A stretch of DNA of 64,000 bases from Leeuwenhoekiella aestuarii (GCF_004104055.1 NZ_QOVJ01000001.1:558001-622000); one strand, 5' to 3'. Shown: positions 1 through 8,652, numbered from the stretch's first letter. Notes: a model not told the origin generated them from the letters alone. Translations and numbers: made by a program.

Positions 1-41
1 GTCAAAAGCAAGAAGACAAGAACGGAATACAGGTGTTTCAT
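1..41 (-). CDS. Start of a secreted protein, possibly PorP/SprF family (partial)
   Basis: Only the first 13 codons lie in the window: an ATG at 41-39 followed by a Lys-His and a run of hydrophobic residues (MKHLYSVLVFLLL), which reads as the beginning of a Sec signal peptide. It sits 80 bp downstream of the adhesin gene on the same strand. In Flavobacteria the gene after a gliding-motility-type (type B) T9SS adhesin is very often a PorP/SprF outer-membrane protein that helps secrete or anchor it. The signal peptide is seen; the family is inferred from position only. Confidence 0.45.
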   Translation of the reverse strand, partial: MKHLYSVLVFLLL

Positions 42-120
42 AAATTGAATTTAGAAATACCACCTCAATAAATGTTCCGTTTACTAAAAATATAAATTAA
101 AGCTTTACTCAATCCATACA

Positions 121-3100
121 TTATCGCTTCAATGTAAAATGCGCTTTAAATTCTGCCGGTTCGTCTTCAAAAGTATATGCTACTCTAAACCAGTAATCAT
201 CAGAAGGCATATTTCTGCCGCGATAAGTCCCATCCCATCCGGGTCCTGTGGGTGCGATATTTTTTATCAACTTGCCAAAGCGATCAAATATGAAGATCTG
301 TGCTTCGGGGTGATCCTCTAATGAAGTTATATTCCACGTGTCATGATACCCGTCGTTGTTGGGGGTAAAATACTTCGGGTAATTAATCACCTGAACTTCT
401 AACACAGCTTCTCCACACGTACCCTTCACCCCTCTAACCGTAACGGTATGAACTCCGGGAGCAACATTTATAAATTCCGGGGTGTTTTGAAAAGACTGAT
501 CGTCTAAACGGTACTCATATTCTCCAAAACCAGAAACAACAGTAATCTCAATAGCTGACACTTCTGCAAAGGGCTGTGTGACTTCTGCTTCAAAAATAGG
601 CTCTGCAGACTCAAACACTTCTACTGTTGTGGGGTTGTAGTTACAGGCAGCTCCCACCTCAGGAATTATTTTTTCGGTTGAAACGGTATAAATACCTGCT
701 TCTTCAGCAGTGAAGGTTTGCCCCTGACCAACCAACTGTTCGTTTAAAAACCAGCTCACTAAAAATTCTGACGGATTTAAACCAGAATCTAATACCACCG
801 GACTTTCAACCGCTCCGGTCTCTGCATTTCGGCAGACGGTTCCACCTTCAACTGTAAAATCTAACAGGGGATAAACGATCACCTCAAAGACATCTTCAGC
901 AAAACAATCCGGATTATCAGCAGCCTCGGCATATTTGTAAATGGTATACGTACCCGGTACCAATTCGTATTCAGCAGGATCAATGGGCGCCTGTTTATCA
1001 GGACCCAAATAATATCCCTGAGTAAATACATCCTGAGGCAATGTTGGTAAGGTATACCTTCCACATTGCTCCACATCAGGTTCAGGAACCAGGACTGGTG
1101 TTTCTGAAATAGTAACCGTAAAGCTGCTTTCAGCTTCACAGAAAAAACGCGTTCCATTTCTGGCATAAATAAATACTTCTTGTGTACTGGTAAGAACATC
1201 TCCCGGAGCGAGCCTAGTTCCCTGACCTCCAGATTCCGTAAAATAATCACCTTCAATTAAAGCAGGCAACGTATAGGAATCACAACTCGCCACATCTTCA
1301 AACTCTTCAACTTCTACTCCTAAGATATTTATGGTAAAGGTATTCTCACTATAACACGAAGGAAAGTCCTCGTACGCGTTATAAACGTAGATCGTTTGGG
1401 TTTGGGTAATTTCGGTTCCTGAAGCAAGTTCCATTCCCTGCCCCTGAGGTTCTGTAAAATACCTGCCGTCATTTAATTCCGGTAAAACATACGCCTCACA
1501 CGAATACACAAAGGTTAAATTATCAACGGGTAATAAGGGGCGTATTTCAACCGTAAATTGAGTTTCACTTTGACAAATACTTACTTCATTATTGATGTAT
1601 ATTGTTTGCGTTGCGTCAATAACATCGCCCGGAACGTACTGTGTTCCTCCCCTTGCAGATTCTTCAAAATACTCTCCATCGGTTAATGCAGGAAGTGTGT
1701 AAGTCTCTCCCTCACACAATAATTGATCTGATAAGGTATCAACCTCGGGGATGGCGATAACATCCAGCTCAAAAAATGAATTATCAGTACAATTAGAACC
1801 TGCCGTGGTATTCACATAGTAATAGATGCGCTGTGAACTTGTAATTTGAGTACCCTCTGGTATTGAAGAGCCTCCTCCCATTGCCGCAGTGTAAAAAGCA
1901 CCTTCTTCTACAGCAGGGATCGTATAAGAACCGCATACTTGCAGATCGCTAAACTCCGGAACTATAAAAATACGCCACTCATAGGTATTGCTACATTGAG
2001 TTGTACTATCATAGTTATAAATATATACTGATTGGGTCGTGGTTATCTCGTCACCTTCATTTAAAGATAGCCCTCCACCATCAGGCTCTGTAAAGTAAGC
2101 TCCTTCAGTTAATGCCGGAAGCATAAAACTGTTACAAGCCACTACATCTGAAGGCATATCAACAGGTGGAAGCGGATACACAATGATGTTAAATGCTTCA
2201 TCTCTACACACAGACCCGTTTTCTCTAAAATAAAAATAAATTGTCTGACTGCTAGTGAGTTCGTCACCTGTGTTCAAACGCACACCTGTTCCATCAGGAC
2301 CTCCTGATTCGGTATAAAAAGCACCAGCAGGAGTAGGTGGAATTACAAATGCGCCACAAGCCTCTACTTCACCCAAGTCATATTCTGAAACAAATGTGAT
2401 ACTAAACGAAGACTGACTGCTACAGCCATTGGCATCGGGGCCGTTGTAAATAAACAGAACCGTATCTTCAGTAATGATATCACCGGCATTGTATTGAATA
2501 CCTGAACCGTTAGATCCTGAATAATAGTCTCCATTTGTGAGTGCTTCTAACTCATAGGCGTTACAGGTTATCACATTTCCTAATTGATCTACTGGCGGCA
2601 AATCATTGATCATGATATCAAAGGCTACTGCCTCATAACAGGTATCCTGATCAACATAAGAAACACGTGCCCAGAGTGTCGTTGTGGCGGTTCCTCCAGA
2701 AACTAAATAGGGTGATTCTACAGGGTCAGTCTCGCTATTCGCATCTGCCTCAGATGCATAATAGGTTATTTGAAAAAGAGCCGGATTCTGACTGCCTAGA
2801 ATACGATTATTAATCGGTGTTAAATCTACAGAAACATCATTTCCTTCAGGAGTGCACACGCGTAAAGGATTCGGTTCTGAAACCGCTATTTCGGGTAATA
2901 CATCCAGTTCAAAATCATAAGTAGCATCACAAAAACTACCGGTATTGGTATTGCGCAATCTTAAATAAATAGTCTGGCTTCCTGTGCTTGGGTATGCAGT
3001 TGTCTCATTTTCTGCTATAGGTTGATCTGCATTTAAATCGGCAAGTGACGCATAATACACAACATCAAATTGATCAGCGTTCAATCCCAGTGCTTCTGTA

Positions 3101-4185
3101 TCATTTACACGGAGATCAAATGCCGAAGGCTGACCGCCATTTGCGCATGCTTCTATATCTGAAGGTTCGGTTACCGAAAGTTCACTAACAATCACTTCGT
3201 CTGTAATGACACAACCCTTATTTGTTACCCGTACCGTATATGTTCCGCTTTGGTTTACGGTAATACTATTTCCCGTTTGCCCTGGAATAATCGTACCATT
3301 ACGTAGCCACCTGTGTGCATAAATTGAAGCGTCAAGACCCGTGTCTAAAACAGCCACATCACCACTACATAAGGTGAGGTCTGGTCCAAGATCTACACGC
3401 GTATTAAAACTTCCACCGGCAAGAAAAATCGCTGAATCAAAATTGGTATCGTTAGAATCCCCGATAACGATCCGTATCGTGTACGAGGTTCCCGGAGTAA
3501 GGGTTGAAGAAGCATTAAGAACCTCACTGTACCCCCGCATATTAATAGCCGATTGGGCATTAGAGACTTCATACGAGTCAAAAAGCTCCGGATTTACCGA
3601 ACTGCAAGCCGGATTGTTCTGGTTATCTCTAATATTACGGACCGAAATGGATTCACCAGAAGGAGTAACAGCAAGGTTTTGAGACTGACCGGTGCTCAAA
3701 TCTGTTAATACAAAAGCTACAATATCTTGTGAAGCACATTGCCATTCGCCATACTCATTAGATGCGAAAATAAAATCGAAACTAAAATTACTGGAAAGCG
3801 GTATAAAGTCAAATTCAAGAAATGTAGTTTCTTCAATTTGAGCCCCGTTTCCGGTAGCCTCATTCAAGCTTTGGAGGTATGCATCATTATTGGTGTTGAG
3901 TTGGGTACTCAAATTAGTGTCTGTGTAGGGGCCCGCCGTAAATTGTGCATTACCGGTGCGTAAGACAACACCATTTGCTAATGGAAAAGCACCACCGTTA
4001 TTGTTGAAAATTCCACCGGCTTGTGTAGCAGAAATGGAGATATTAGAAACCTCAGCACAGGCATCGTTAAAGAGTTGATTAACCAGGTTATCAGCAGGTT
4101 GAGGACTGCTAACACTAACCTGTTGCGCGAACGTATGTGCTGTAAAACATACCCATACAACAAGAAGAAGGAGACGTTTGCTCAT
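121..4185 (-). CDS. T9SS type B (gliding-motility C-terminal domain) repeat adhesin
   Basis: A 1354-residue surface protein. It has a signal peptide (about 1-20, ending FAQ), a choice-of-anchor L-type domain (about 40-260, with the motif FIFASNEYGEW), an Ig/PKD-like segment (about 265-335), then eight tandem units of about 75 residues (about 530-1180). Each unit starts with a Cys and carries C-x-Y-x-L-P-x-L-x-x-G-x-Y-F and T-Q-x-I-Y-I-Y. The C-terminal 85 residues (from FTPNNDGYHDTW) are the type B T9SS sorting domain, which directs export through the type IX system and retention on the surface. Regularly spaced Cys pairs suggest a disulphide in each unit. The ligand is unknown; adhesion or gliding is inferred from the architecture. 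Confidence 0.9.
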   Translation of the reverse strand: MSKRLLLLVVWVCFTAHTFAQQVSVSSPQPADNLVNQLFNDACAEVSNISISATQAGGIFNNNGGAFPLANGVVLRTGNAQFTAGPYTDTNLSTQLNTNNDAYLQSLNEATGNGAQIEETTFLEFDFIPLSSNFSFDFIFASNEYGEWQCASQDIVAFVLTDLSTGQSQNLAVTPSGESISVRNIRDNQNNPACSSVNPELFDSYEVSNAQSAINMRGYSEVLNASSTLTPGTSYTIRIVIGDSNDTNFDSAIFLAGGSFNTRVDLGPDLTLCSGDVAVLDTGLDASIYAHRWLRNGTIIPGQTGNSITVNQSGTYTVRVTNKGCVITDEVIVSELSVTEPSDIEACANGGQPSAFDLRVNDTEALGLNADQFDVVYYASLADLNADQPIAENETTAYPSTGSQTIYLRLRNTNTGSFCDATYDFELDVLPEIAVSEPNPLRVCTPEGNDVSVDLTPINNRILGSQNPALFQITYYASEADANSETDPVESPYLVSGGTATTTLWARVSYVDQDTCYEAVAFDIMINDLPPVDQLGNVITCNAYELEALTNGDYYSGSNGSGIQYNAGDIITEDTVLFIYNGPDANGCSSQSSFSITFVSEYDLGEVEACGAFVIPPTPAGAFYTESGGPDGTGVRLNTGDELTSSQTIYFYFRENGSVCRDEAFNIIVYPLPPVDMPSDVVACNSFMLPALTEGAYFTEPDGGGLSLNEGDEITTTQSVYIYNYDSTTQCSNTYEWRIFIVPEFSDLQVCGSYTIPAVEEGAFYTAAMGGGSSIPEGTQITSSQRIYYYVNTTAGSNCTDNSFFELDVIAIPEVDTLSDQLLCEGETYTLPALTDGEYFEESARGGTQYVPGDVIDATQTIYINNEVSICQSETQFTVEIRPLLPVDNLTFVYSCEAYVLPELNDGRYFTEPQGQGMELASGTEITQTQTIYVYNAYEDFPSCYSENTFTINILGVEVEEFEDVASCDSYTLPALIEGDYFTESGGQGTRLAPGDVLTSTQEVFIYARNGTRFFCEAESSFTVTISETPVLVPEPDVEQCGRYTLPTLPQDVFTQGYYLGPDKQAPIDPAEYELVPGTYTIYKYAEAADNPDCFAEDVFEVIVYPLLDFTVEGGTVCRNAETGAVESPVVLDSGLNPSEFLVSWFLNEQLVGQGQTFTAEEAGIYTVSTEKIIPEVGAACNYNPTTVEVFESAEPIFEAEVTQPFAEVSAIEITVVSGFGEYEYRLDDQSFQNTPEFINVAPGVHTVTVRGVKGTCGEAVLEVQVINYPKYFTPNNDGYHDTWNITSLEDHPEAQIFIFDRFGKLIKNIAPTGPGWDGTYRGRNMPSDDYWFRVAYTFEDEPAEFKAHFTLKR

Positions 4186-4502
4186 AATGATACGGGGCTA
4201 ATTCATTTAATTGCAAAGAGATAACGCTTTTATAGTGGATAAATTATTTCTATACCTAATACCTAAATTTAAACAAAAACCGAGACTTATTTTTTATTTT
4301 TTTGAAAATCAAACCCTTAGTATAAGAACAATGGTTTACTTGGGCTTAGAATCAACGGGAAGCGGGAAGGTCTTATTTAACAAATCTGGTTTGTTGATTT
4401 ACAATCTGTCTACAACTAAAAAAACCGCTCATCCCGATAGCTACCTTAGGTTTAAATGAATACGTTTTTTTAGAATTATGGGGTTGTGCAACGGCTACCG
4501 GT
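4186..4502. other. Gene-free stretch downstream of the cassette array
   Basis: No convincing gene is present. The right part (about 4423-4508) is the downstream site of the DUF4062 unit and resembles 8546-8640. A short match to the left end of the other spacers (AATCTGTCT near 4403) precedes it. The left part carries the upstream region of the adhesin gene; I could not place its promoter with confidence. Confidence 0.5.
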
Positions 4503-4508
4503 GTTGGC
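4423..4508 (-). repeat. Site A: attC-like spacer after the DUF4062 unit
   Basis: This segment shares with 8546-8640 the blocks AAAACCGCT, TTTAAATGAATACGTTTTTT, GGGGTT.T.CAAC and CTACCGGTRTTGGC. It ends at the core GTTGGC (4503-4508), 10 bp from the stop codon of the DUF4062 gene. The resemblance is directly visible; the role as a recombination site is inferred. Confidence 0.6.
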
Positions 4509-4518
4509 TGTAGTTATT

Positions 4519-5601
4519 TTAGAAGGGAAGACCTGTAATTTCAAGACTCAAATCTCTAGATAGTTTTTCCCTAAGTAATTTTTCTAATCTTTTATCCTCT
4601 TTAATTATCATAGCTATCTTTTTATAGTTTGAATAGGTTTTATAATAATTGAAGTTTTCAATCTGTAAAGCTTTGTTTATTTCTAAAATTTGATTTTTGA
4701 ATTCTAATTCTTTATCGTCGACTTTTGGCCAGATAAAGTCAAAATCTTTATTCTCCAATGATAAAACGAAATCTGGATTTAGAATTGTATTCATACAAAG
4801 CTGAATCACTTTTTTTAATTCAGGTTCCGTAATATCATAATCATTTTTAAACCTAATGTTGTCTATAAATTGGTCAACAAAAAATTCAACCAATATTTCA
4901 TTTTGTTTAAATAATACATCGTCAAAGCCGTTATCTTGTATCACATTTTTACCAACCGCTACAAGCATTTCATTCATTCTTTTTGATATACTTTTTAATT
5001 CAGAAACTGAATCTAAAATCTTTTCATCTTCTTTATTATCCTGAAGTTGTTGTAAGTACAAGTAAAGCATACCAGCAATTTGATTACCTAAATATCCTTC
5101 AATATCTTCTACTTTTTCAAATGTCTTTATTGCTATTCCTTTAATTAAATTAATAAACTTAAAAACATTAACATCATCTACGTGAGCGAATTTGAAATTG
5201 TTTTCTTTGTCAAAAAAGCCTTTATTTTTATTGTAGGTATGGAATTCAGCATAGACATTTTTCTCAACAAATATGAATATCGGAATATTAAGTTTTTGAG
5301 CAGTTTCAAATTCTTTTCTTGTTATTGAGATGTATTCACTATTGTAAGATTGTTTTTTCTCTTCAATGTTTTCTCCTGATATTATAGAACCATATCTTCC
5401 TCCAATTATTAATACCATCATATGGCATAATTTAACTTCGTTATAACAAGAGATATCAAGGGGTTTATTGTGTTCAAAAACAACATTGTCGCTTTCAAAC
5501 AAGACTGGTTCGAAATAGTAATTTTCAATAAACCTTTCAAGTCTTTCCCTTACGTGCTTTAAATCAAAATATGTTGAGCTTAAAAATATTCTTGGTTTCA
5601 T
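4519..5601 (-). CDS. DUF4062 domain-containing protein
   Basis: A 360-residue protein. The first 90 residues match the DUF4062 pattern: PRIFLSSTYFDL at the start, then a long helix, HMMVLIIGGRYGS and a segment EYISITRKEFETA with the typical Glu. DUF4062 has a Rossmann/TIR-like fold and often occurs in NTPase signalling or anti-phage proteins. Here it is joined to a C-terminal helical region (about 190-360) with no NTPase motif, so the enzymatic role, if any, is open. Composition is clearly more AT-rich than the core genes. It is the last unit of the cassette-like array; its ATG lies 17 bp after the end of its inverted core. A defence role is inference only. Confidence 0.75.
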   Translation of the reverse strand: MKPRIFLSSTYFDLKHVRERLERFIENYYFEPVLFESDNVVFEHNKPLDISCYNEVKLCHMMVLIIGGRYGSIISGENIEEKKQSYNSEYISITRKEFETAQKLNIPIFIFVEKNVYAEFHTYNKNKGFFDKENNFKFAHVDDVNVFKFINLIKGIAIKTFEKVEDIEGYLGNQIAGMLYLYLQQLQDNKEDEKILDSVSELKSISKRMNEMLVAVGKNVIQDNGFDDVLFKQNEILVEFFVDQFIDNIRFKNDYDITEPELKKVIQLCMNTILNPDFVLSLENKDFDFIWPKVDDKELEFKNQILEINKALQIENFNYYKTYSNYKKIAMIIKEDKRLEKLLREKLSRDLSLEITGLPF

Positions 5602-5625
5602 TATATTGTGTTGTTTTTAATTACA

Positions 5626-5755
5626 GCCAACTTGTTTGTATATGAGCTGTGGCGTGTCTCGGCACAGACCTTTCCTGATAAAAACTGGCTTGGGAAAATC
5701 TGCAGGATTTTCCAAGTGAGGACTTAACAAGCCATAGCTTATATACTGTGTTGGC
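5626..5755 (-). repeat. Site B: 130-bp imperfect palindrome bounded by GCCAAC/GTTGGC (attC-like)
   Basis: The arms are GCCAAC..GTATATGAGCTGTGG on the left and CCATAGCTTATATAC..GTTGGC on the right, complementary apart from small bulges. Inside are two further hairpins: CTGTG/CACAG near 5647-5668 and CTTGGGAAAATC/GATTTTCCAAG around TGCAG near 5689-5715. The length and the nested imperfect palindrome resemble attC sites of the long, VCR-like type. It separates the 274-residue membrane protein from the DUF4062 gene. Confidence 0.7.
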
Positions 5756-5764
5756 AACAGTATT

Positions 5765-6589
5765 TTACTTATGGTGATATTCAATTTCACTTGGTGTCAG
5801 TTCGGAACGTCCTTTTATTTTAAAATGTGTTTTCCATACTTTTAATTCCTCAATTGGTTGTGATGTTTCTGCTACAAAAGGTGCGAAATAAAATGGTTCG
5901 TTAGATTTTTGTTGATTCCTAAATTTGTGAAAGAACATTCCTTCTTTCATTTTTAAGTTTTTCCAAAATACCATTTGAAGAATTAATTCTTGTTGTTGCT
6001 TACCATACTTTTCTAATTTCATTGACTCTTTATAATTCGCAAACATAGGGTCGAGCCATTTCCTTTCGGTATTTGCATATAAATAAGTTGAATAACTAAC
6101 GTCACTTTCTATTATAAAAGAAATGCAAATGTTATTTTCTTCGTCAACATCTTTATTTTGATTCCAAGAACGGATATAATTAAAAAACTTTATTGCGTAT
6201 CCTTTGTCAGCGTATGCTGGTCCAAAATAATTTAGATAGCCTTCGTGGTCATCAATTTCTGGATTGAGTAGAAAGTATCCGTTAGTCAACCATTGGTCGT
6301 ATTCAATGTCAAAATCAGGAAATGGTTGTAATGCCATTATAGAATACTCGAAAATTGTATGTTCAAAAAGTTGTTCAATTCCAAAAAGCAACAGTGTTAT
6401 TACAATTCCCGCCCAATAAGGAAGTATAAGAAAACTTGTTATAATTCCTATTGCGGTTAAAATCCGCATTATCCATTTGACGTGCTTTTCAAATTTTTCG
6501 TGGACGACAAGTTTTGGATAGTATTTTTTCCAATGAATTCTAACAAGACTTTTAGAATCTATTCTCCAATTTCCAAATCTAAATTTCAT
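5765..6589 (-). CDS. Hypothetical membrane protein with two N-terminal transmembrane segments
   Basis: A 274-residue protein I do not recognise. A basic N-terminus (residues 1-35) is followed by two adjacent hydrophobic segments (about 42-60 and 62-76). The remaining 200 residues are hydrophilic and rich in Trp, Tyr and Phe, with repeated N-x-x-F/Y motifs, probably a cytosolic domain. The start is ATG at 6589. It is unit 2 of the cassette-like array and has the cleanest ends (GTTGGCAACA on both sides). The gene is AT-rich like its array neighbours. Confidence 0.65.
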   Translation of the reverse strand: MKFRFGNWRIDSKSLVRIHWKKYYPKLVVHEKFEKHVKWIMRILTAIGIITSFLILPYWAGIVITLLLFGIEQLFEHTIFEYSIMALQPFPDFDIEYDQWLTNGYFLLNPEIDDHEGYLNYFGPAYADKGYAIKFFNYIRSWNQNKDVDEENNICISFIIESDVSYSTYLYANTERKWLDPMFANYKESMKLEKYGKQQQELILQMVFWKNLKMKEGMFFHKFRNQQKSNEPFYFAPFVAETSQPIEELKVWKTHFKIKGRSELTPSEIEYHHK

Positions 6590-6613
6590 TGGTTAATTTT
6601 TTTTCATATTGTT

Positions 6614-6995
6614 GCCAACGTCAGTCTGTCTCAAAACCACCTGTTTATTGCTTAAAAGGAGTTGAAGTGGCTGCGATATCCAACAAAATTGCATATGAGT
6701 TGTTTTGAATTTTCACGTGGTATAATTGGCCCATAAGCCTTTTCAAGCCCTCTAATAGCTTTAAAATGCGCAAGAAGCTGTGTTTTATAGCTGTCTTGAG
6801 GGATATTTAAAGCATGAACAACCTTTTCAGGTTGTAAGCCATCAGCATCAGTCCTAAGTCTGCCGATGTTGCCTGCATAACTCTGTTGGCTTATAGCGTG
6901 CAAACAGACAGAGAACCGGTTCAGTCAACACGGTTCATGCTGGGTTCCCGTTCTGCAACGGGACAGGCTGTACCGGCTGCACGAATGCTTAGTTA
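6614..6995 (-). repeat. Site C: spacer repeat homologous to 7330-7712
   Basis: It starts at GCCAAC (6614-6619), runs through CAGTCTGTCTCAAAACCACC, GAAGTGGCTGCGATATCCAA, CCTTTTCAGGTTGTAAGCC and GTTCTGCAACGGGACAGGC, and fades near 6995. Almost the same blocks occur in the same order at 7330-7712. It contains the C-terminal remnant of a transposase on the minus strand (6807-6881). Confidence 0.7.
6807..6881 (-). pseudogene. Transposase C-terminal remnant
   Basis: The minus strand encodes VMQATSADLGLMLMAYNLKR then LFML and a stop. The LMAYNLKRL tail is typical of the last residues of IS1182/IS5-type DDE transposases. Upstream the frame is lost: the sequence for YKPTE continues in another frame, so at least one frameshift has occurred. 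The same break appears in the copy at 7497-7589. Assignment rests on this short motif. Confidence 0.45.
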
Positions 6996-7102
6996 TTATA
7001 CAACGTACTTTATTTTCGCGGTTCCCAATGAATATTATTTTGTCCTACTATAATACTCAGAGAGAACAACAAGTTGCGTTTTTTATTAAAATAAAATTTG
7101 CC
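6996..7102. other. 3' flank of the small membrane-protein unit, with degenerate core
   Basis: GTTCCCAATGAATATT (7021-7036) resembles the inverse of the other end of this unit (AATATTGGTGCTAAC, 7321-7335) at about 11 of 15 positions. It is the expected position of the unit's inverse core, though 66 bp from the stop codon. No gene is seen. Confidence 0.4.
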
Positions 7103-7288
7103 TTAATGTTCCGAATTTACTTTTCTTTCTTTAATTATTTGGGCATACAATCCAGCTATTATAATTACAGCAGTAAGGACCATAGTGGCTCTACCATTTT
7201 TTTCATTGAATAAGATAATACTCCCAATTATCCATAAACAGATAGAAATTAATCCCGTGATTTTTACAGTATTAGATAACTTTATCAT
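7103..7288 (-). CDS. Small two-helix membrane protein
   Basis: 61 residues with two clear hydrophobic segments (about 7-26 and 35-51) separated by a short polar loop NEKNGRAT, and a basic tail KERKVN. No family is recognised. It has an ATG start, an AT-rich composition like its neighbours and a position between two array sites in the common orientation, all of which support a real gene (unit 3) rather than a chance frame. Confidence 0.6.
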   Translation of the reverse strand: MIKLSNTVKITGLISICLWIIGSIILFNEKNGRATMVLTAVIIIAGLYAQIIKERKVNSEH

Positions 7289-7329
7289 TATTTAAGTTTT
7301 ACTTATTTTTCAGATTCGTGAATATTGGT

Positions 7330-7712
7330 GCTAACGGCAGTTTGTCTCAAAACCACCTGTTTATAAAAGTAGTTGAAGTGACTGCGATATCCAAAACAAA
7401 AAGCGAATATTGGAATGTCTTTATTTTAAGACTGTAGTTTACCTCATACGTTTTCTAAAGGCCTTAATGAGCATTAAAACGTACGCTATAACGCAATCAA
7501 GAGCATTGAATACCCCAAACATTAAACAGCCTTTTCAGGTTGTAAGCCAAAAGCATCAGTCCTAAGTGTGCTGATGCTACCTGGATGCCTCTGTTGGCTT
7601 ATAGCGGACAAACAGACAACCAACCGGTTCAGTCAACACGGCGTTCATGCAAGGCTCCCGTTCTGCAACGGGACAGGCTGTACGGGCCTCACGAAGGCAA
7701 GCTATTTAGTGC
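7330..7712 (-). repeat. Site D: spacer repeat homologous to 6614-6995
   Basis: It begins GCTAACGGCAGTTTGTCTC and follows the same series of blocks as site C, ending near CTGTACGGGCCTCACGAAGG. The middle has diverged (7400-7500) while both outer parts stay nearly identical. It carries a transposase remnant at 7497-7589. Confidence 0.7.
7497..7589 (-). pseudogene. Transposase C-terminal remnant (second copy)
   Basis: The minus strand reads GIQVASAHLGLMLLAYNLKR, then LFNVWGIQCS and a stop. It is homologous to the remnant at 6807-6881 and broken at the same point upstream (after YKPTE in another frame). Too short for firm family assignment; IS1182-like is the best guess. Confidence 0.45.
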
Positions 7713-7716
7713 AGTT

Positions 7717-8145
7717 TTATTCAATTCTTACAAATTCACTTCCAATTCCATCAGCATTGTTGTCAGAAATGTTGAGTTTTTCGTTTTTGTAACTATTTAT
7801 TATTCCAGTTTTCACAAACCCTAAATATTGTTCGTTTTCAGGAAATTGAATAAGTCTTTCCATTTTTCCAGAGTAAATAGACTCTTTCATAATTAACTCA
7901 TAAGTTCCATTTGATATTTCAGTTCCATTTTCGGTTACTGAAAATTCATAGTTACCTTTTAAATTCAGGTGGATTATTTTTCCTGTTGTTTCTGGAGTTT
8001 CGTGGATATGAAATCCAATTCCTCCATCAGTATTTGTCCAATTCCAATCTCCAATTAAATCTGAGTTATCAATTCTTGTTTGGTCATCTGAACTGCAAGA
8101 AATCATTCCTAAAGCCAAAATGAATACGTAAATCAAATTTTTCAT
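7717..8145 (-). CDS. Lipocalin-like lipoprotein
   Basis: 142 residues. The N-terminus MKNLIYVFILALGMISCSSD is a lipoprotein signal with Cys17 as the acylation site. The mature part starts with LIGDWNWT, a W-containing start strand common in lipocalin-like domains of Bacteroidota, followed by alternating beta-strand-like stretches (GNYEFSVTENGTEISNGTYEL). It is probably exported to the outer membrane or periplasm. It is unit 4 of the cassette-like array; its ends are the least clear of the five. Specific ligand unknown. Confidence 0.7.
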   Translation of the reverse strand: MKNLIYVFILALGMISCSSDDQTRIDNSDLIGDWNWTNTDGGIGFHIHETPETTGKIIHLNLKGNYEFSVTENGTEISNGTYELIMKESIYSGKMERLIQFPENEQYLGFVKTGIINSYKNEKLNISDNNADGIGSEFVRIE

Positions 8146-8203
8146 AATTTTATTTTTCTAATAGATGTTCAAATTTCGATGTGGTTGCGTCAAATTACAC
8201 ACA

Positions 8204-8640
8204 ATGGAAATCTGTCTCAAAATCAACTATTTATTCTTTAAAAGTAGCTGAAGCGTGTTCGATAGCCAATAAAAAGCGAGTATTGGATATCAATTAGCTT
8301 TCCATACCGCATACGCAAATGGTTTTATAAAGCTTTAGAAGGTAAATAGCCTGAGATTAAAACAGGCTAACAAATGTAGCGCTCCGCCATTGCTTATAAC
8401 CTCAAAAAGTACCTCAAGTTCACACCAAAACGGGTAAAAAGCGGAGCGGGAATGCTCGGTTTATATTTAAAGATTACAAAGACCTTAAATCAGGAATGTA
8501 AGTCCATTTTAAAGGGACTTTATCTAGCTAATTAAGAATGTACAAAACAAGAAAACCGCTTAATCCTTAGGCGTCGGGAGCTTTAAATGAATACGTTTTT
8601 TAACTAGTTAAGGGGTTTTTCAACTACTACCGGTATTGGC
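8204..8640. repeat. Site E: composite spacer with a plus-strand transposase remnant
   Basis: The left end (AATCTGTCTCAAAATCAACT..TTTAAAAGTAGCTGAAG..CGATAGCCAATAAAAAGCGAG) matches the left ends of sites C and D. The right end (8546-8640) matches site A. Between them lies a decayed transposase end in the opposite orientation (8380-8535). The spacer therefore combines pieces found separately at other boundaries. Confidence 0.6.
8380..8535 (+). pseudogene. IS1182-like transposase C-terminal remnant
   Basis: The plus strand encodes 51 residues to a stop, including AIAYNLKKYLKFTPKR, AGMLGLYLKITKT and a final ILKGLYLAN. The AYNLKKYLKF motif is characteristic of IS1182-type DDE transposase tails in Bacteroidota. 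A stop codon at 8377 cuts the frame and nothing upstream continues it. Confidence 0.5.
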
Positions 8641-8652
8641 AAATCGTTATTT

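Noticed and set aside
3341-3682. 113-residue plus-strand frame inside the adhesin gene
   Set aside because: Opposite-strand shadow of a clearly coding gene; no signal or family resemblance.
4186-4459. 82-residue plus-strand frame at 4211-4459
   Set aside because: It runs into the array's site A, has no family signal and no matching context.
6652-6903. 83-residue minus-strand frame
   Set aside because: It runs through the spacer repeat and the transposase remnant in a different frame, and site D, which is homologous, does not keep it open.
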